Source: Mycolicibacter heraklionensis (lineage in GTDB: Bacteria > Actinomycetota > Actinomycetes > Mycobacteriales > Mycobacteriaceae). Taken from it: a stretch of 64,000 bases of DNA. A program made the translations under genes and the position numbers. Below, one piece after another: positions 6,999 to 14,954 of this stretch (positions are counted from its first letter, which is position 1; every line of letters starts with the position of its first letter). The notes beneath the pieces are model-generated. The model saw only the letters and a list, made by a program, of their open reading frames with translations, was not told where the DNA came from and did not search any database. Location: contig NZ_LDPO01000005.1 in the NCBI RefSeq assembly GCF_001021505.1, positions 124,001-188,000 of the forward strand, in the 5' to 3' direction.

Positions 6999-8002
6999 CT
7001 CACACCGTCGTTGTCACGGGAGCCAGCGCCGGGATCGGCCGCGCCGTCGCGCAGCTGTACGGCAAACGGGGAGCCAACGTCGCCCTGCTCGCGCGCGGTG
7101 AAGCAGGGCTGCGGGGCGCGGCGCGTGATGTCGAAGACGCCGGTGGCACCGCCCTGGCCATTCCCACCGACGTCGCCGACTACGACGCGGTGGCGGCCGC
7201 CGCCGACCGTGCCGAAGCCGAACTCGGCCCGATCGACACGTGGATCAACGTCGCCTTCGCATCGGTCTTCGCGCCGTTCACCGAGATCGGACCCGCGGAG
7301 TTCAAACGCGTCACCGAGGTCTGCTACCTCGGCTTCGTCTACGGCACCATGGTTGCGTTGGCGCGGATGAAGCCCCGCGACCACGGCACCGTCGTGCAGG
7401 TGGGCTCGGCGCTGGGGGAGCGGTCAATCCCGCTGCAGTCGGCGTATTGCGGTGCGAAACACGCTGTCAACGGTTTCACCGAATCGGTGCGCTGCGAGCT
7501 GCTGCACGACGGTTCGAAGGTGAACGTCACGCTGGTGCAGATGCCGGCGGTCAATACGCCGCAGTTCTCCTGGGTGCTGTCCCGGTTACCCCGCCACCCG
7601 CAGCCGGTGCCACCGATCTATCAGCCGCAGCTGGTTGCCCAGGCGGTGCTGCGGGCCGCCGACCATCCCCGGCGCAAGCAGTACTGGGTGGGTGAAAGCA
7701 CCGTCGCCACCCTGTTGGCCCAGCGATTCGCCGCACCGCTGCTGGACCGCTACTTGGCCCGTACCGGCTACGACTCGCAGCAGACCGGTGAGCGCGTCGA
7801 CGGCGACAAGCCGTACAACCTTTGGCAACCGCTCGACGAACGGCCGGGCAGCGACCACGGAGCGCGCGGCGAGTTCGACGACTCCTCACACGCACACAGC
7901 CCGCAGATCTGGGCGTCCCGACACGCCGGACTGGTGGCCGGGGCCGCCACCGCGCTGGGGGTGGCAGGAGCCGGGGTGCTGGCCGCACGTCGTCCGCGTT
8001 GA
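6995..8002 (+). CDS. Short-chain dehydrogenase/reductase with C-terminal membrane anchor
   Basis: 335 residues. The Rossmann NAD(P) motif TGASAGIGRA starts at residue 8; the catalytic serine lies in VGSALG and the Tyr-Lys pair in SAYCGAK. The usual SDR fold ends near residue 230. The extra 100 residues end with a single hydrophobic helix (HAGLVAGAATALGVAGAGV) and a short RRPR tail, so the enzyme is probably tail-anchored. It starts in an ATGA overlap with the GMC gene, the last gene of this operon. It could reduce or oxidise the carbonyl product of the GMC enzyme at the membrane. Confidence 0.87.
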   Translation: MTHTVVVTGASAGIGRAVAQLYGKRGANVALLARGEAGLRGAARDVEDAGGTALAIPTDVADYDAVAAAADRAEAELGPIDTWINVAFASVFAPFTEIGPAEFKRVTEVCYLGFVYGTMVALARMKPRDHGTVVQVGSALGERSIPLQSAYCGAKHAVNGFTESVRCELLHDGSKVNVTLVQMPAVNTPQFSWVLSRLPRHPQPVPPIYQPQLVAQAVLRAADHPRRKQYWVGESTVATLLAQRFAAPLLDRYLARTGYDSQQTGERVDGDKPYNLWQPLDERPGSDHGARGEFDDSSHAHSPQIWASRHAGLVAGAATALGVAGAGVLAARRPR

Positions 8003-8096
8003 TCCCGACGCCTGAGTAAGACGCCCGGTGGTGCGGCGTCTAGGAACGGTTTCGGGCGGGTATTCGGCCGACGAAGACGAGGAAAGGATGCCGGCG

Positions 8097-8267
8097 ATGA
8101 CTGAAAGAAAAGGCCAGAAGGCCGAGGCGGACGTCGAATCCGACACCCACCAGGCGTGGTCGCGTGCCGGCAAGGGCGAAGATGGTAGCTACGTGGGGCG
8201 TACCAGTCCCGATGATGCAATCGATGTCGGAGAAACCGGCGCCGAAGCCAGAGGCGGTGACACGTAG
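8097..8267 (+). CDS. Small hydrophilic hypothetical protein
   Basis: 56 residues, strongly acidic and polar, with no hydrophobic core; it is likely disordered. ATG 8097 has GGAAAGG at 8081-8087 upstream with good spacing; ATG 8088 is too close to it. The family is not recognised. Such small hydrophilic proteins are common among stress genes, and the next gene is a universal stress protein. Confidence 0.5.
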   Translation: MTERKGQKAEADVESDTHQAWSRAGKGEDGSYVGRTSPDDAIDVGETGAEARGGDT

Positions 8268-8307
8268 GGGTTTGACATCAAGGCCCGATGGCTAACCTGC
8301 GCCCATT

Positions 8308-8817
8308 ATGACTTCAGATACTGCAGGTGCCGGAATCGTCGTCGGTGTCGATGGGTCGTCGGGATCGAGGGCCGCTGTGCGGTGGGGAGCCCGGGAAGCG
8401 GAACGCCGTGCGTTACCGCTGACCCTGGTACACGCGGCCTCAACCCAGTTGTCCCCGCTGATGGCCCAGTGGATCGTGTTCGGCCAGCACGAATTGCCGC
8501 ACCGGCGTGTGCAGCGGATCGTCGATGACGCCGTCGAAGTCGCCACCGACAGCGCTTCAGACGGCACGCCTTCGCAGCCGAACACCAAAGTGGAGTTCAC
8601 CGACCCGGTCGACGCGCTGGAGGAGTTATCCCGGCAAGCCGATCTGGTTGTGGTCGGGTCGAGCAGCCGAAGACGGTTGCGGCACCTGCTTTTCGGCTCG
8701 GTCGGCTCGGCACTGACGCCGCGCTGCCACTGCCCGCTGGCCGTCCTGCAGGATGACGACCTCGAGGCGGCGCAGCCCGCGGGCGCCGAGGCGCCGGCCG
8801 ACCCGACGGGATGGTGA
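8308..8817 (+). CDS. Universal stress protein, UspA family
   Basis: 169 residues with one Usp domain: the start IVVGVDGSSGSRAAVRWGAREA and the nucleotide-binding end VVGSSSRRRLRHLLFGSVGSAL, which follows the G-x2-G-x9-G(S/T) pattern loosely. ATP-binding Usp proteins act in persistence and redox stress in mycobacteria. TTGACA at 8273-8278 followed by TAACCT could be a housekeeping-type promoter. The gene stands alone between a small acidic protein and chaB. Confidence 0.9.
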   Translation: MTSDTAGAGIVVGVDGSSGSRAAVRWGAREAERRALPLTLVHAASTQLSPLMAQWIVFGQHELPHRRVQRIVDDAVEVATDSASDGTPSQPNTKVEFTDPVDALEELSRQADLVVVGSSSRRRLRHLLFGSVGSALTPRCHCPLAVLQDDDLEAAQPAGAEAPADPTGW

Positions 8818-8861
8818 CTGGTTCGTCAGCGCCAGGTCAGCTCGCGTACGGCTGCCGAAAT

Positions 8862-8887
8862 GGTTGCTGAGCCGCTACATCGGGTAA
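8862..8887 (+). promoter_or_regulatory. SigF-type promoter upstream of chaB and the antiporter operon
   Basis: GGTT at 8862-8865, 16 bases, GGGTAA at 8882-8887, 34 bases before the chaB start. The match is slightly weaker than the others because the -35 reads GGTTG. chaB is a known member of the SigF operon in M. smegmatis, which supports the call. Confidence 0.5.
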
Positions 8888-8921
8888 CCAACCCGGATTG
8901 CAGTCGCTGATTGGAGGTCTC

Positions 8922-9335
8922 ATGCCCAAGACGACGAAGAGCGGCACCGCCAAACGCGGCGAGTTGCCCAGCACACTGCAGCGCTCCAGCGCCAAGGCGC
9001 AACGCACCTTCGCCAAAGCGCACGACGCCGCCGCCAAGGAATACGGCAGCGAACAGCGTGCGCACCGGGTCGCCTACGCCGCGCTCAAGCACAGTTTCGA
9101 AAAGGTCGGGGATCATTGGGAGCCCAAGAAGAAGCGCGGCCCCTCGGACAAGCGCGCGGCCGGCGGCGGCCCGAACAATTCCGGACCGTCCGCAGAAGGC
9201 GTCGACGCCAACGCCAGCAAGCAGCATCTGCTCGATGTCGCCCGCCGGCTGGACATTCACGGACGATCGACGATGCGCAAATCCGAACTGGTCACGGCGA
9301 TCAAGAAGCACAACCGCCGTGTCCGCGGTAAGTAG
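8922..9335 (+). CDS. chaB: ChaB-family protein with Rho N-terminal-like domain
   Basis: 137 residues. Residues 10 to 70 match ChaB (ELPSTLQRSSAKAQRTFAKA, then YAALKHSFEKVGDHWEPK). Residues 100 to 135 form a Rho-N/SAP-like helix-turn-helix (KQHLLDVARRLDIHGRSTMR), often nucleic-acid binding. ChaB was named as a regulator of the ChaA cation antiporter, but its real role is unsettled. Here its 3' end overlaps the first antiporter gene by 17 bases, which ties it to cation transport. The ribosome site TTGGAGG lies 5 bases before ATG 8922. In M. smegmatis chaB is co-transcribed with rsbW and sigF; those genes are missing here. Confidence 0.88.
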   Translation: MPKTTKSGTAKRGELPSTLQRSSAKAQRTFAKAHDAAAKEYGSEQRAHRVAYAALKHSFEKVGDHWEPKKKRGPSDKRAAGGGPNNSGPSAEGVDANASKQHLLDVARRLDIHGRSTMRKSELVTAIKKHNRRVRGK

Positions 9336-9801
9336 CCGGCTGACGGGGTTCATCGGCGAGACGCTGTCGTGGTGGTTGGCCACCGGCGCGGTGTGGGTGG
9401 TGACGCTCACGACGCGGACCGCCCAGGAATTGTTTGCGGCGGCAGTATGCACGGTTCCGTGTGCGGTGGTTGCCCACGCAGCACGGCGGGCCAACGGCGG
9501 TAGTTGGCGGTTTCGACTGGGGTGGCTGCGCTGGGTGCCGGCCGTCGCCGGTGAACTGCTGGCGCAGACGGCTCAGGTGTGGGCCTACGTCCTGATTCCG
9601 TCACGACGTCCCCGATCGGCGGTCGGCTCGGTGGTGTTGCCCGAGGAGCCGGCATCGGTCGCGGCCGCGCGCCGCGCCGCTGCGACCTTGGCCTTGGCCA
9701 CCACGCCGGGAACCGTCGTGCTCGACGCGGCCGCGCGGACGGTGCGGGTACACCGGGTCGGGCAGCGTCCGGGCGCGCTGGAGCAGGCGGTGCGGCGATG
9801 A
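9319..9801 (+). CDS. mnhE: Mrp/Mnh antiporter subunit E
   Basis: 160 residues from GTG 9319. Two N-terminal transmembrane helices (about 14-50) are followed by the MrpE cytoplasmic domain: GELLAQTAQVWAYVLIP, then the ferredoxin-like end LALATTPGTVVLD. MrpE is a scaffold subunit of the multi-subunit sodium (or cation)/proton antiporter. The start lies inside chaB, and the stop overlaps mnhF by four bases, so the operon is read as one translational chain. Confidence 0.88.
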   Translation: MSAVSSRLTGFIGETLSWWLATGAVWVVTLTTRTAQELFAAAVCTVPCAVVAHAARRANGGSWRFRLGWLRWVPAVAGELLAQTAQVWAYVLIPSRRPRSAVGSVVLPEEPASVAAARRAAATLALATTPGTVVLDAAARTVRVHRVGQRPGALEQAVRR

Positions 9802-10052
9802 GCGCGGGTGAGCTGGCCGCGCTGGCGCTGCTGACCGGGGTGTTCGTGCCAGGCGTCTGGATGGCTTCTCGGGGCGCGGCCCGCCGGCGTCTGGTCGGCC
9901 TGGAATTCGCCGGTGTCGGCGCGGTCGCCACCCTGATGGTGCTGGCCGTCTCGTGGCGTCAGGACTGGACCCTGATCGTTGCACTGGTGTTGGCGCTGAT
10001 CACCTTTCCCGGGACCCTGGTCTACACCCGGCTGCTGGCGAGCGAACCGTGA
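9798..10052 (+). CDS. mnhF: Mrp/Mnh antiporter subunit F
   Basis: 84 residues with three transmembrane helices (about 6-24, 34-54 and 58-76), the size and layout of MrpF. It starts at ATG 9798 in an ATGA overlap with mnhE and ends in a GTGA overlap with mnhG. The identity rests on size, topology and operon position between E and G more than on a strong motif. Confidence 0.82.
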   Translation: MSAGELAALALLTGVFVPGVWMASRGAARRRLVGLEFAGVGAVATLMVLAVSWRQDWTLIVALVLALITFPGTLVYTRLLASEP

Positions 10053-10342
10053 TCGCCTGGCTGCTGGTCATCGCCGGCATATCGGTCATGGCCTGCTGCG
10101 CGGTCGCTGCCGCGGCCGTCGATGGTGTGTTGGACCGCCTGCACCTGCTGAGCGTGACCACCTCGGTCGGGTTCCCACTGACCGGGCTGGGCCTGATAGT
10201 GCAGCGCGGCTTCACCGAGGCCTCGGCGATGGTCTTGCTCATCAGTGTGCTGGTGTTGCTGACCGCGCCGGTGATGTCGGCAGCCACCGCCCGGCTGACC
10301 GCCCAGGACGCCGGGGTGGTGAAAGCCCACTCGCCATCATGA
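10049..10342 (+). CDS. mnhG: Mrp/Mnh antiporter subunit G
   Basis: 97 residues, three transmembrane helices. The DRLHLLSVTTSVGFPLTGLG segment is the MrpG signature (LHxxS...G.PL...G). MrpG is a small membrane subunit needed for complex assembly. GTG 10049 overlaps the mnhF stop, and the end overlaps the DUF4040 gene. Confidence 0.88.
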   Translation: MIAWLLVIAGISVMACCAVAAAAVDGVLDRLHLLSVTTSVGFPLTGLGLIVQRGFTEASAMVLLISVLVLLTAPVMSAATARLTAQDAGVVKAHSPS

Positions 10343-10590
10343 CCACCCTGGTCCTGGTCTCGCTCACGACGGTCGGCATCACCGGAACCGTCGTCGCGCT
10401 GACCGGCGACCCGCAGCGGCAGGCGATCGTGCTGTCGGTGTTCGGCCTGGCCCTCACAATCTTGTTCGTACTGCTGCAGGCGCCCGACGTGGCGTTGTCC
10501 CAGTTGCTCATCGGCGGTGTGGTGGTGCCGTTGATGGTCATGCTGACCGTCCGGACGGTGCAGCGTCGACACCGGGAGATCAGCCGGTGA
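10339..10590 (+). CDS. DUF4040/MbhD-like antiporter subunit
   Basis: 83 residues, three hydrophobic helices with ALTILFVLLQAPDVALSQLL and IGGVVVPLMVM. This is the MbhD/DUF4040 unit, which in standard Mrp systems is fused to the C terminus of the large MrpA subunit. Here it is a free protein, as in archaeal membrane-bound hydrogenase (Mbh) modules. Four-base overlaps on both sides place it firmly in the operon. Confidence 0.82.
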   Translation: MTTLVLVSLTTVGITGTVVALTGDPQRQAIVLSVFGLALTILFVLLQAPDVALSQLLIGGVVVPLMVMLTVRTVQRRHREISR

Positions 10591-11342
10591 ACCGCGCATG
10601 GCGCACGGCGCTGTTCCTCGCCGGCGCGGCCGGGTTGGGTGTGCTGCTGTGGCTGGGATTCGCCGAGCTGCCTGCGTTCGGCCAGGCGCATCACGGGTAT
10701 CGGGATCTTGCGGTGCGGGCCGCCTTTTCGCACGCCACCGCCAACGTGGTGGCCTCGGTGAACTTCGACCAGCGTGCCCTGGACACGCTCGGCGAGGAGA
10801 CCATCCTGGTCGCGTCGGTGACCGGTGTGATGGCCCTGCTGCGGCCCGCTGTCGAGGAGCGTGAGTATCACGACTCAGATGGCGTCCAAGGCCGCAGCAC
10901 CGCCCTGGACGCCACCCGATTCGTCGGATACCTGCTGCTGCCGGTGACCCTGGCGGTGGGCATCGATGTCGTGGTGCACGGGCATCTGACCCCGGGCGGG
11001 GGTTTCCAGGGCGGCGTACTGCTGGCCGCGGGTCTGCATCTGCTCTATGTCACCGGAAGCTTCCGGGCGCTGGACCGGTTGCGCCCGGTCAACGTCTTCG
11101 ACGTGGCCGAGGCGCTGGGCGCAGCGGCGTTCGCCGGTATCGGCGTCACCGGCTTGATCACCGGCGGAGCATTCCTGCTCAACGTGGTACCGACCGGCAC
11201 CCGGGGGCAGTTGCTGTCCGCGGGGACGGTGCCGCTGCTCAACGCGGCGGTCGGCATCGCGGTGGCGTGCGGCATGACCGTGCTGCTGGCGCAGTTCCTG
11301 GCTCAGGAGATCACTGTCGCTCCGCGACGGGAGAAGTCGTGA
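10587..11342 (+). CDS. mnhB: MnhB-domain antiporter subunit with N-terminal MbhE-like part
   Basis: 251 residues. Residues 1 to about 100 resemble MbhE, also normally part of MrpA, including LDTLGEETILVASVTGVMAL. Residues 108 to 245 are the MnhB domain with HGHLTPGGGFQGGVLLAAGL, its signature. The fusion joins the last MrpA piece to MrpB. It starts in an ATGA overlap and stops in a GTGA overlap. Confidence 0.87.
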   Translation: MNRAWRTALFLAGAAGLGVLLWLGFAELPAFGQAHHGYRDLAVRAAFSHATANVVASVNFDQRALDTLGEETILVASVTGVMALLRPAVEEREYHDSDGVQGRSTALDATRFVGYLLLPVTLAVGIDVVVHGHLTPGGGFQGGVLLAAGLHLLYVTGSFRALDRLRPVNVFDVAEALGAAAFAGIGVTGLITGGAFLLNVVPTGTRGQLLSAGTVPLLNAAVGIAVACGMTVLLAQFLAQEITVAPRREKS

Positions 11343-11683
11343 GCAGCTACATATACGGCGTGGCGGGCTGGCTGGTGCTGATCGGATCGTTCGGAATCGT
11401 CCGTAGCCACAACCTGATTCACGCGGTGGTGTGCTTGTCGGTGGCGCAGGCCGGTACTTACCTGCTGTTGTTGACGGTCGGTTACCAGCGTGGCGCGGCG
11501 CCGCCGATCTTCGTCGATTCGCCCGGACCGGCTGCAGTGGTCGACCCGGTGGTGCAGGCGATGACACTCACCGACATCGTCATTCAGGCCACCGTCACCG
11601 CGCTGCTGCTGGCGCTGGCCATCCAGGTCCACAAACGCCACCACACTCTGGACCCGGACCAGTTGTCGGCACTGCGGGGCTGA
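11339..11683 (+). CDS. mnhC: Mrp/Mnh antiporter subunit C (NuoK-like)
   Basis: 114 residues, three transmembrane helices. GIVRSHNLIHAVVCLSVAQA and ALTLTDIVIQATVTALLLAL-type sequence (DPVVQAMTLTDIVIQATVTA) are the MrpC/NuoK pattern. It contributes to the proton or cation path next to MrpD. GTG 11339 overlaps the mnhB stop. Confidence 0.9.
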   Translation: MSSYIYGVAGWLVLIGSFGIVRSHNLIHAVVCLSVAQAGTYLLLLTVGYQRGAAPPIFVDSPGPAAVVDPVVQAMTLTDIVIQATVTALLLALAIQVHKRHHTLDPDQLSALRG

Positions 11684-11689
11684 ATCGCC

Positions 11690-13462
11690 GTGCCGGCCAC
11701 CACCGCCGCCGTGCTGCCGCTGCTGGTCGCGGCACCGATCCTGTCGGCTTGCCTGCTGCTGGCGCTGCACGGCCGGGTGTCCCGCCCGGCGGCCAATGCG
11801 CTGGTGCTGGCCGTGTCGGCGGCCTCCACTGCGGCGGCCGGCGCCGTGCTGGTCGCGGCATCCGGCCGCACGATGGTGGTCTGGATCGGCGACTGGCGCC
11901 CGCACGCCGGCCTGGCGGTCGGTATCGCTTTGGCCGCGGATCCACTCTCGGCGGGACTGGCGGTCCTGGTGGGTTCGCTGACCGTCTGCGCGGCCCTGCA
12001 CAGTCGCCGCGGCCTCGACGAGGCCGGTACCCGCTTCGACGCGCTGCTGTTGATCTTCCTGGCGGCGATGAACGGCTTCGTGCTGGCGGCGGACCTGTTC
12101 AACCTGTTCGTGTTCTTCGAGCTGATGGGTGCGGTCGGCTACGCACTGACCGGAATCAAGATCGAGGACCGGTCGGCGATCCAGGGCGCGCTCAACTTCG
12201 GCATCATCCAGTCACTCAGTGCCTGCCTGACGCTGATCGGCATCACCGTGCTCTACGGGCGCGTCGGCCAGTTGGGGATGGCCCAGCTCGGTGCGGCGCT
12301 GCGCGGCCCGCCCGACGCCCTGGTGGTGGCCGCCTTCGTGCTGGTGTCGGCGGCGCTGTTGGTCAAGGCCGCCATCGTGCCGCTGCACTTCTGGCTGGCC
12401 GACGCGCACGCCGTGGCACCGGCCGGGGTGTGCGTGTTGTTCTCCGGGGTCATGGTCGAACTGGGGCTCTACGGGCTGTGGCGGGTGTATTGGGAGGTGT
12501 TCGCGGGTGCGCTGCCGCCGGCGGTGGTCAGCCGGGTGTTCGTGGTGGCAGGTGCGCTGACCGCCGGTGTCGGCGCGGTGATGTGCCTGCTGCAGCGGCA
12601 CCTCAAGCGGCTGCTGGCCTATTCCACCGTCGGCCACCTGGGGTTGTCGCTGGTGGCCACCGCGACGCTGACCTCCCACGGCATAGCGGGCGCTGCGGTG
12701 TACCTGATCGGCCACGCCGGGGCCAAGTCGGCGTTGTTTCTGATCGTGGGAGTCCTGTTGGACCGCCACCACAGTGTCGACGAATGGGAGTTGGCCGGAC
12801 GCGGCCGGGGTCAGCCCCTGCTGGCGGCCTGCTTCGGCACCGCGGCCGTCGCGCTGGCCGGCCTGCCGCCGTTCGGCACGGCACTGGGCAAGTCCCTGTG
12901 CGAGGAGGCCGTCGGCAGCGGCTGGGGATCGGCGCTGTTTCTTGGGGTTTCGGCGTTCACCGGCGGTGCCGTGCTGCGGGCCGGCGTCCGGTGCTTCACC
13001 GGCATCGGCGGACGAACCGAGCCGTCCGACGACCCGCGCCGGACCCGAGGCGACGAGGAGCCCGATACCTGGCTGCGGCGCACTCCGCCCAGCATGTACC
13101 TGGCGATCGGGCTGCTGCTGGCCGGTTGCCTGGCCGCCGGCGTACTGCCCGGGGTCGCGCACGGGGCGCAGAGCGCCGCAACGCGTTTCGTCGACGCCGG
13201 CGCCGCGACCGCGGCGTCCATGCCGGGCTGGTCGGTGGCCGGGGCCGCAATGAGCGCCGTCGGTGCGCTCGCGGCGGCCGGGGTGGCGGCCGCCGGACTG
13301 TTCCGCTGGACTCCAGCGGTGCACCGAACTGCCACCACCGTTGCCGCACCGCTGTTCAGCGCCCTACGTGCCGCGCACTCCGGACACATCGGCGACTACG
13401 TGGCATGGATGTTCGCCGCGCTCGCCGCGCTCGCCGCCGCAATCGGATTGCCGCTGACCTGA
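11690..13462 (+). CDS. mnhD: Mrp/Mnh antiporter subunit D (proton-conducting NuoM/N-like)
   Basis: 590 residues with about 14 transmembrane helices. The proton-antiporter core is clear: [20 protein letters not shown] (with the key glutamate), [20 protein letters not shown] (with the key lysine) and [11 protein letters not shown]. It is the only large NuoL/M/N-type channel in the operon, because the big N-terminal channel domain of MrpA is absent. GTG 11690 follows mnhC by 6 bases. The last 67 bases overlap the convergent phosphoesterase gene. Confidence 0.9.
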   Translation: MPATTAAVLPLLVAAPILSACLLLALHGRVSRPAANALVLAVSAASTAAAGAVLVAASGRTMVVWIGDWRPHAGLAVGIALAADPLSAGLAVLVGSLTVCAALHSRRGLDEAGTRFDALLLIFLAAMNGFVLAADLFNLFVFFELMGAVGYALTGIKIEDRSAIQGALNFGIIQSLSACLTLIGITVLYGRVGQLGMAQLGAALRGPPDALVVAAFVLVSAALLVKAAIVPLHFWLADAHAVAPAGVCVLFSGVMVELGLYGLWRVYWEVFAGALPPAVVSRVFVVAGALTAGVGAVMCLLQRHLKRLLAYSTVGHLGLSLVATATLTSHGIAGAAVYLIGHAGAKSALFLIVGVLLDRHHSVDEWELAGRGRGQPLLAACFGTAAVALAGLPPFGTALGKSLCEEAVGSGWGSALFLGVSAFTGGAVLRAGVRCFTGIGGRTEPSDDPRRTRGDEEPDTWLRRTPPSMYLAIGLLLAGCLAAGVLPGVAHGAQSAATRFVDAGAATAASMPGWSVAGAAMSAVGALAAAGVAAAGLFRWTPAVHRTATTVAAPLFSALRAAHSGHIGDYVAWMFAALAALAAAIGLPLT

Positions 13463-14154
13463 TACACGGCATAGGGCGCCCGGATCAGCGGGCGGGCCAC
13501 ATTGCGCACCGCGACACCACCGGCGGTGCGGCCCTTCTCGATTCCGGCGTGGGCGTGACCGTGCACGGCCAGGTCGGCGCCGGCGTCGTCGATGGCCTCG
13601 GCCAGCAGACACGATCCCAGAAAGGGGTAGATCTCCGGGGGCTCGCCGTACAGGGTGTCGGCGACAGGGGAGTAGTGCAGCAGCGCGATCCGATAGTCCG
13701 TGCGCAGCGCACGCAGGCCGTCGCGCAGCTGGTCGGATGCGGCCTGGGTGGCGCCGACGAAGGCCTTCATCTCCGGTTCCCCGAAGGCGGTGGCACATCG
13801 GCCGGCGAAACCGCCGCCGAAGCCCTTCACACCGGCGACACCGACCCGCTGCCGCTGCACGTCGACGGTGTGGGTCTCGCCTTCCAGGACGGCGATCCCG
13901 GCGTCGCGCAGCGCCGCGGTGATCTCGTGCTGCTGATTCTGGTGATAGTCGTGGTTGCCGAGCACGCACACCACCGGCACCGGGCAGTCCATCAGTTCCT
14001 CGGCGACCACCCGGCCCTCGGCGGCGGACCCGTGACGGGTCAGGTCGCCGGCCACCAGCAGCATGTCGGCCCGGGTGTCGAGACCGTGCCAGTGCAGGGT
14101 GCCGCGCGAGTCCTCGCCCAGATGAATGTCTCCGACGGCCGCTACCCGAATCAC
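13396..14154 (-). CDS. Metallophosphoesterase
   Basis: 252 residues. The calcineurin-like motifs are in order: GDIHLG (residues 8-13), [16 protein letters not shown], and VHGHAHAG near residue 205. The substrate is unknown; such small enzymes hydrolyse phosphodiesters or phosphoproteins. GTG 14154 overlaps the TGA of the nucleotidyltransferase gene, and that gene overlaps the HAD gene, so three genes form one operon. The 3' end runs 67 bases into the convergent mnhD gene, ending in an alanine-rich tail. Confidence 0.87.
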   Translation of the reverse strand: MIRVAAVGDIHLGEDSRGTLHWHGLDTRADMLLVAGDLTRHGSAAEGRVVAEELMDCPVPVVCVLGNHDYHQNQQHEITAALRDAGIAVLEGETHTVDVQRQRVGVAGVKGFGGGFAGRCATAFGEPEMKAFVGATQAASDQLRDGLRALRTDYRIALLHYSPVADTLYGEPPEIYPFLGSCLLAEAIDDAGADLAVHGHAHAGIEKGRTAGGVAVRNVARPLIRAPYAVYQVSGNPIAAASAASAANIHAT

Positions 14155-14954
14155 CCGGTCACCTGCTCTGCGGGTTCGACCAGCTGCACCACCTCGATGT
14201 CGTTGATGACGTTGCGCGGACCGACGAGGCGACGCACCGCCGACTCGATCGTCGCTCTGCGTTGCGGGCCGTTGACCGACCCGGTCAAACACACCGAGTC
14301 GTCGTCGATGTCGATCCCGATGCCCAGCTCTCCGATTTCCGGGTCCTCCGCGAGCGTCCGGCGTACGACGGCGACCAGATGGGCGGGCGGCTGGTGCTGC
14401 GCGGTGTGATCGTCGTCGACGATGGACAGCCCGCGCAGCAACTGCCAGAACGCTTCGGCGAACGGCGAATTCCGCAGACGCCGGCGCACCTGCGGCCAGT
14501 CCACCTGTTCGCGCAGGATTCGCGCGACGATGAGGAGCTCGGCGAAATCGCAGCGGTGGCAGTCCAGCACCGCAAGCTTCTGCACCATCAGGTCGGTGGC
14601 GGTGATGACTCGGGCGATCACCGAGCCGACCTGAACCGGCGGCGCGCCCGAAATGGTCTCGGCACTCACGGGAATCTCGCCGAGATGATGGATCAGGTCC
14701 ACCAGCACCTCGCCGTCGAAGACCTTGAGCAGCCAGTCTTCCGGCGGCTGAACCCGCGACATACCGGCCTCGGCTAGGGCTTTCGCCGCCCGCTCGGCTT
14801 CGGACGGTTCGACCAGCAGGTCGATGTCGTGGTGGGAGTGCGGACCGCCGCGGGCATACACCGCCGCGCCGCCGGCCAGCGCGAACGGCACGTCGGCGCG
14901 ATGCAGCGCGCCGACCACTCGGGTCAGGGTGGTCAAGAACGTGGACTCATCCAT
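14151..14954 (-). CDS. Nucleotidyltransferase-fold protein with C-terminal BON domain
   Basis: 267 residues. Residues 20 to 110 carry a nucleotidyltransferase-superfamily site: GGAAVYARGG (28-37) and the metal-binding HDIDLLV (D43, D45), with a third acidic strand VLVDLIHH. Residues about 205 to 262 form a BON-like domain: DPEIGELGIGIDIDDDSVCL, then TGSVNGPQRRATIESAVRRL. BON domains usually bind phospholipids or sit in periplasmic proteins, so the fusion to a cytoplasmic nucleotidyltransferase is unusual. It overlaps both operon neighbours. Confidence 0.8.
   Translation of the reverse strand: MDESTFLTTLTRVVGALHRADVPFALAGGAAVYARGGPHSHHDIDLLVEPSEAERAAKALAEAGMSRVQPPEDWLLKVFDGEVLVDLIHHLGEIPVSAETISGAPPVQVGSVIARVITATDLMVQKLAVLDCHRCDFAELLIVARILREQVDWPQVRRRLRNSPFAEAFWQLLRGLSIVDDDHTAQHQPPAHLVAVVRRTLAEDPEIGELGIGIDIDDDSVCLTGSVNGPQRRATIESAVRRLVGPRNVINDIEVVQLVEPAEQVTG

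Noticed and set aside
8041..8090. GGTTT and GGGTAT before the small gene at 8097 as a SigF promoter
   Set aside because: The two hexamers are only about five bases apart (8059-8076), far short of the 15 to 17 bases needed.
11431..14409. Long open frame of 992 codons through the antiporter genes
   Set aside because: It is rich in arginine, glycine and alanine, has no family motif, and lies over mnhC, mnhD and the phosphoesterase, all of which have clear domains. High GC makes such shadow frames common.
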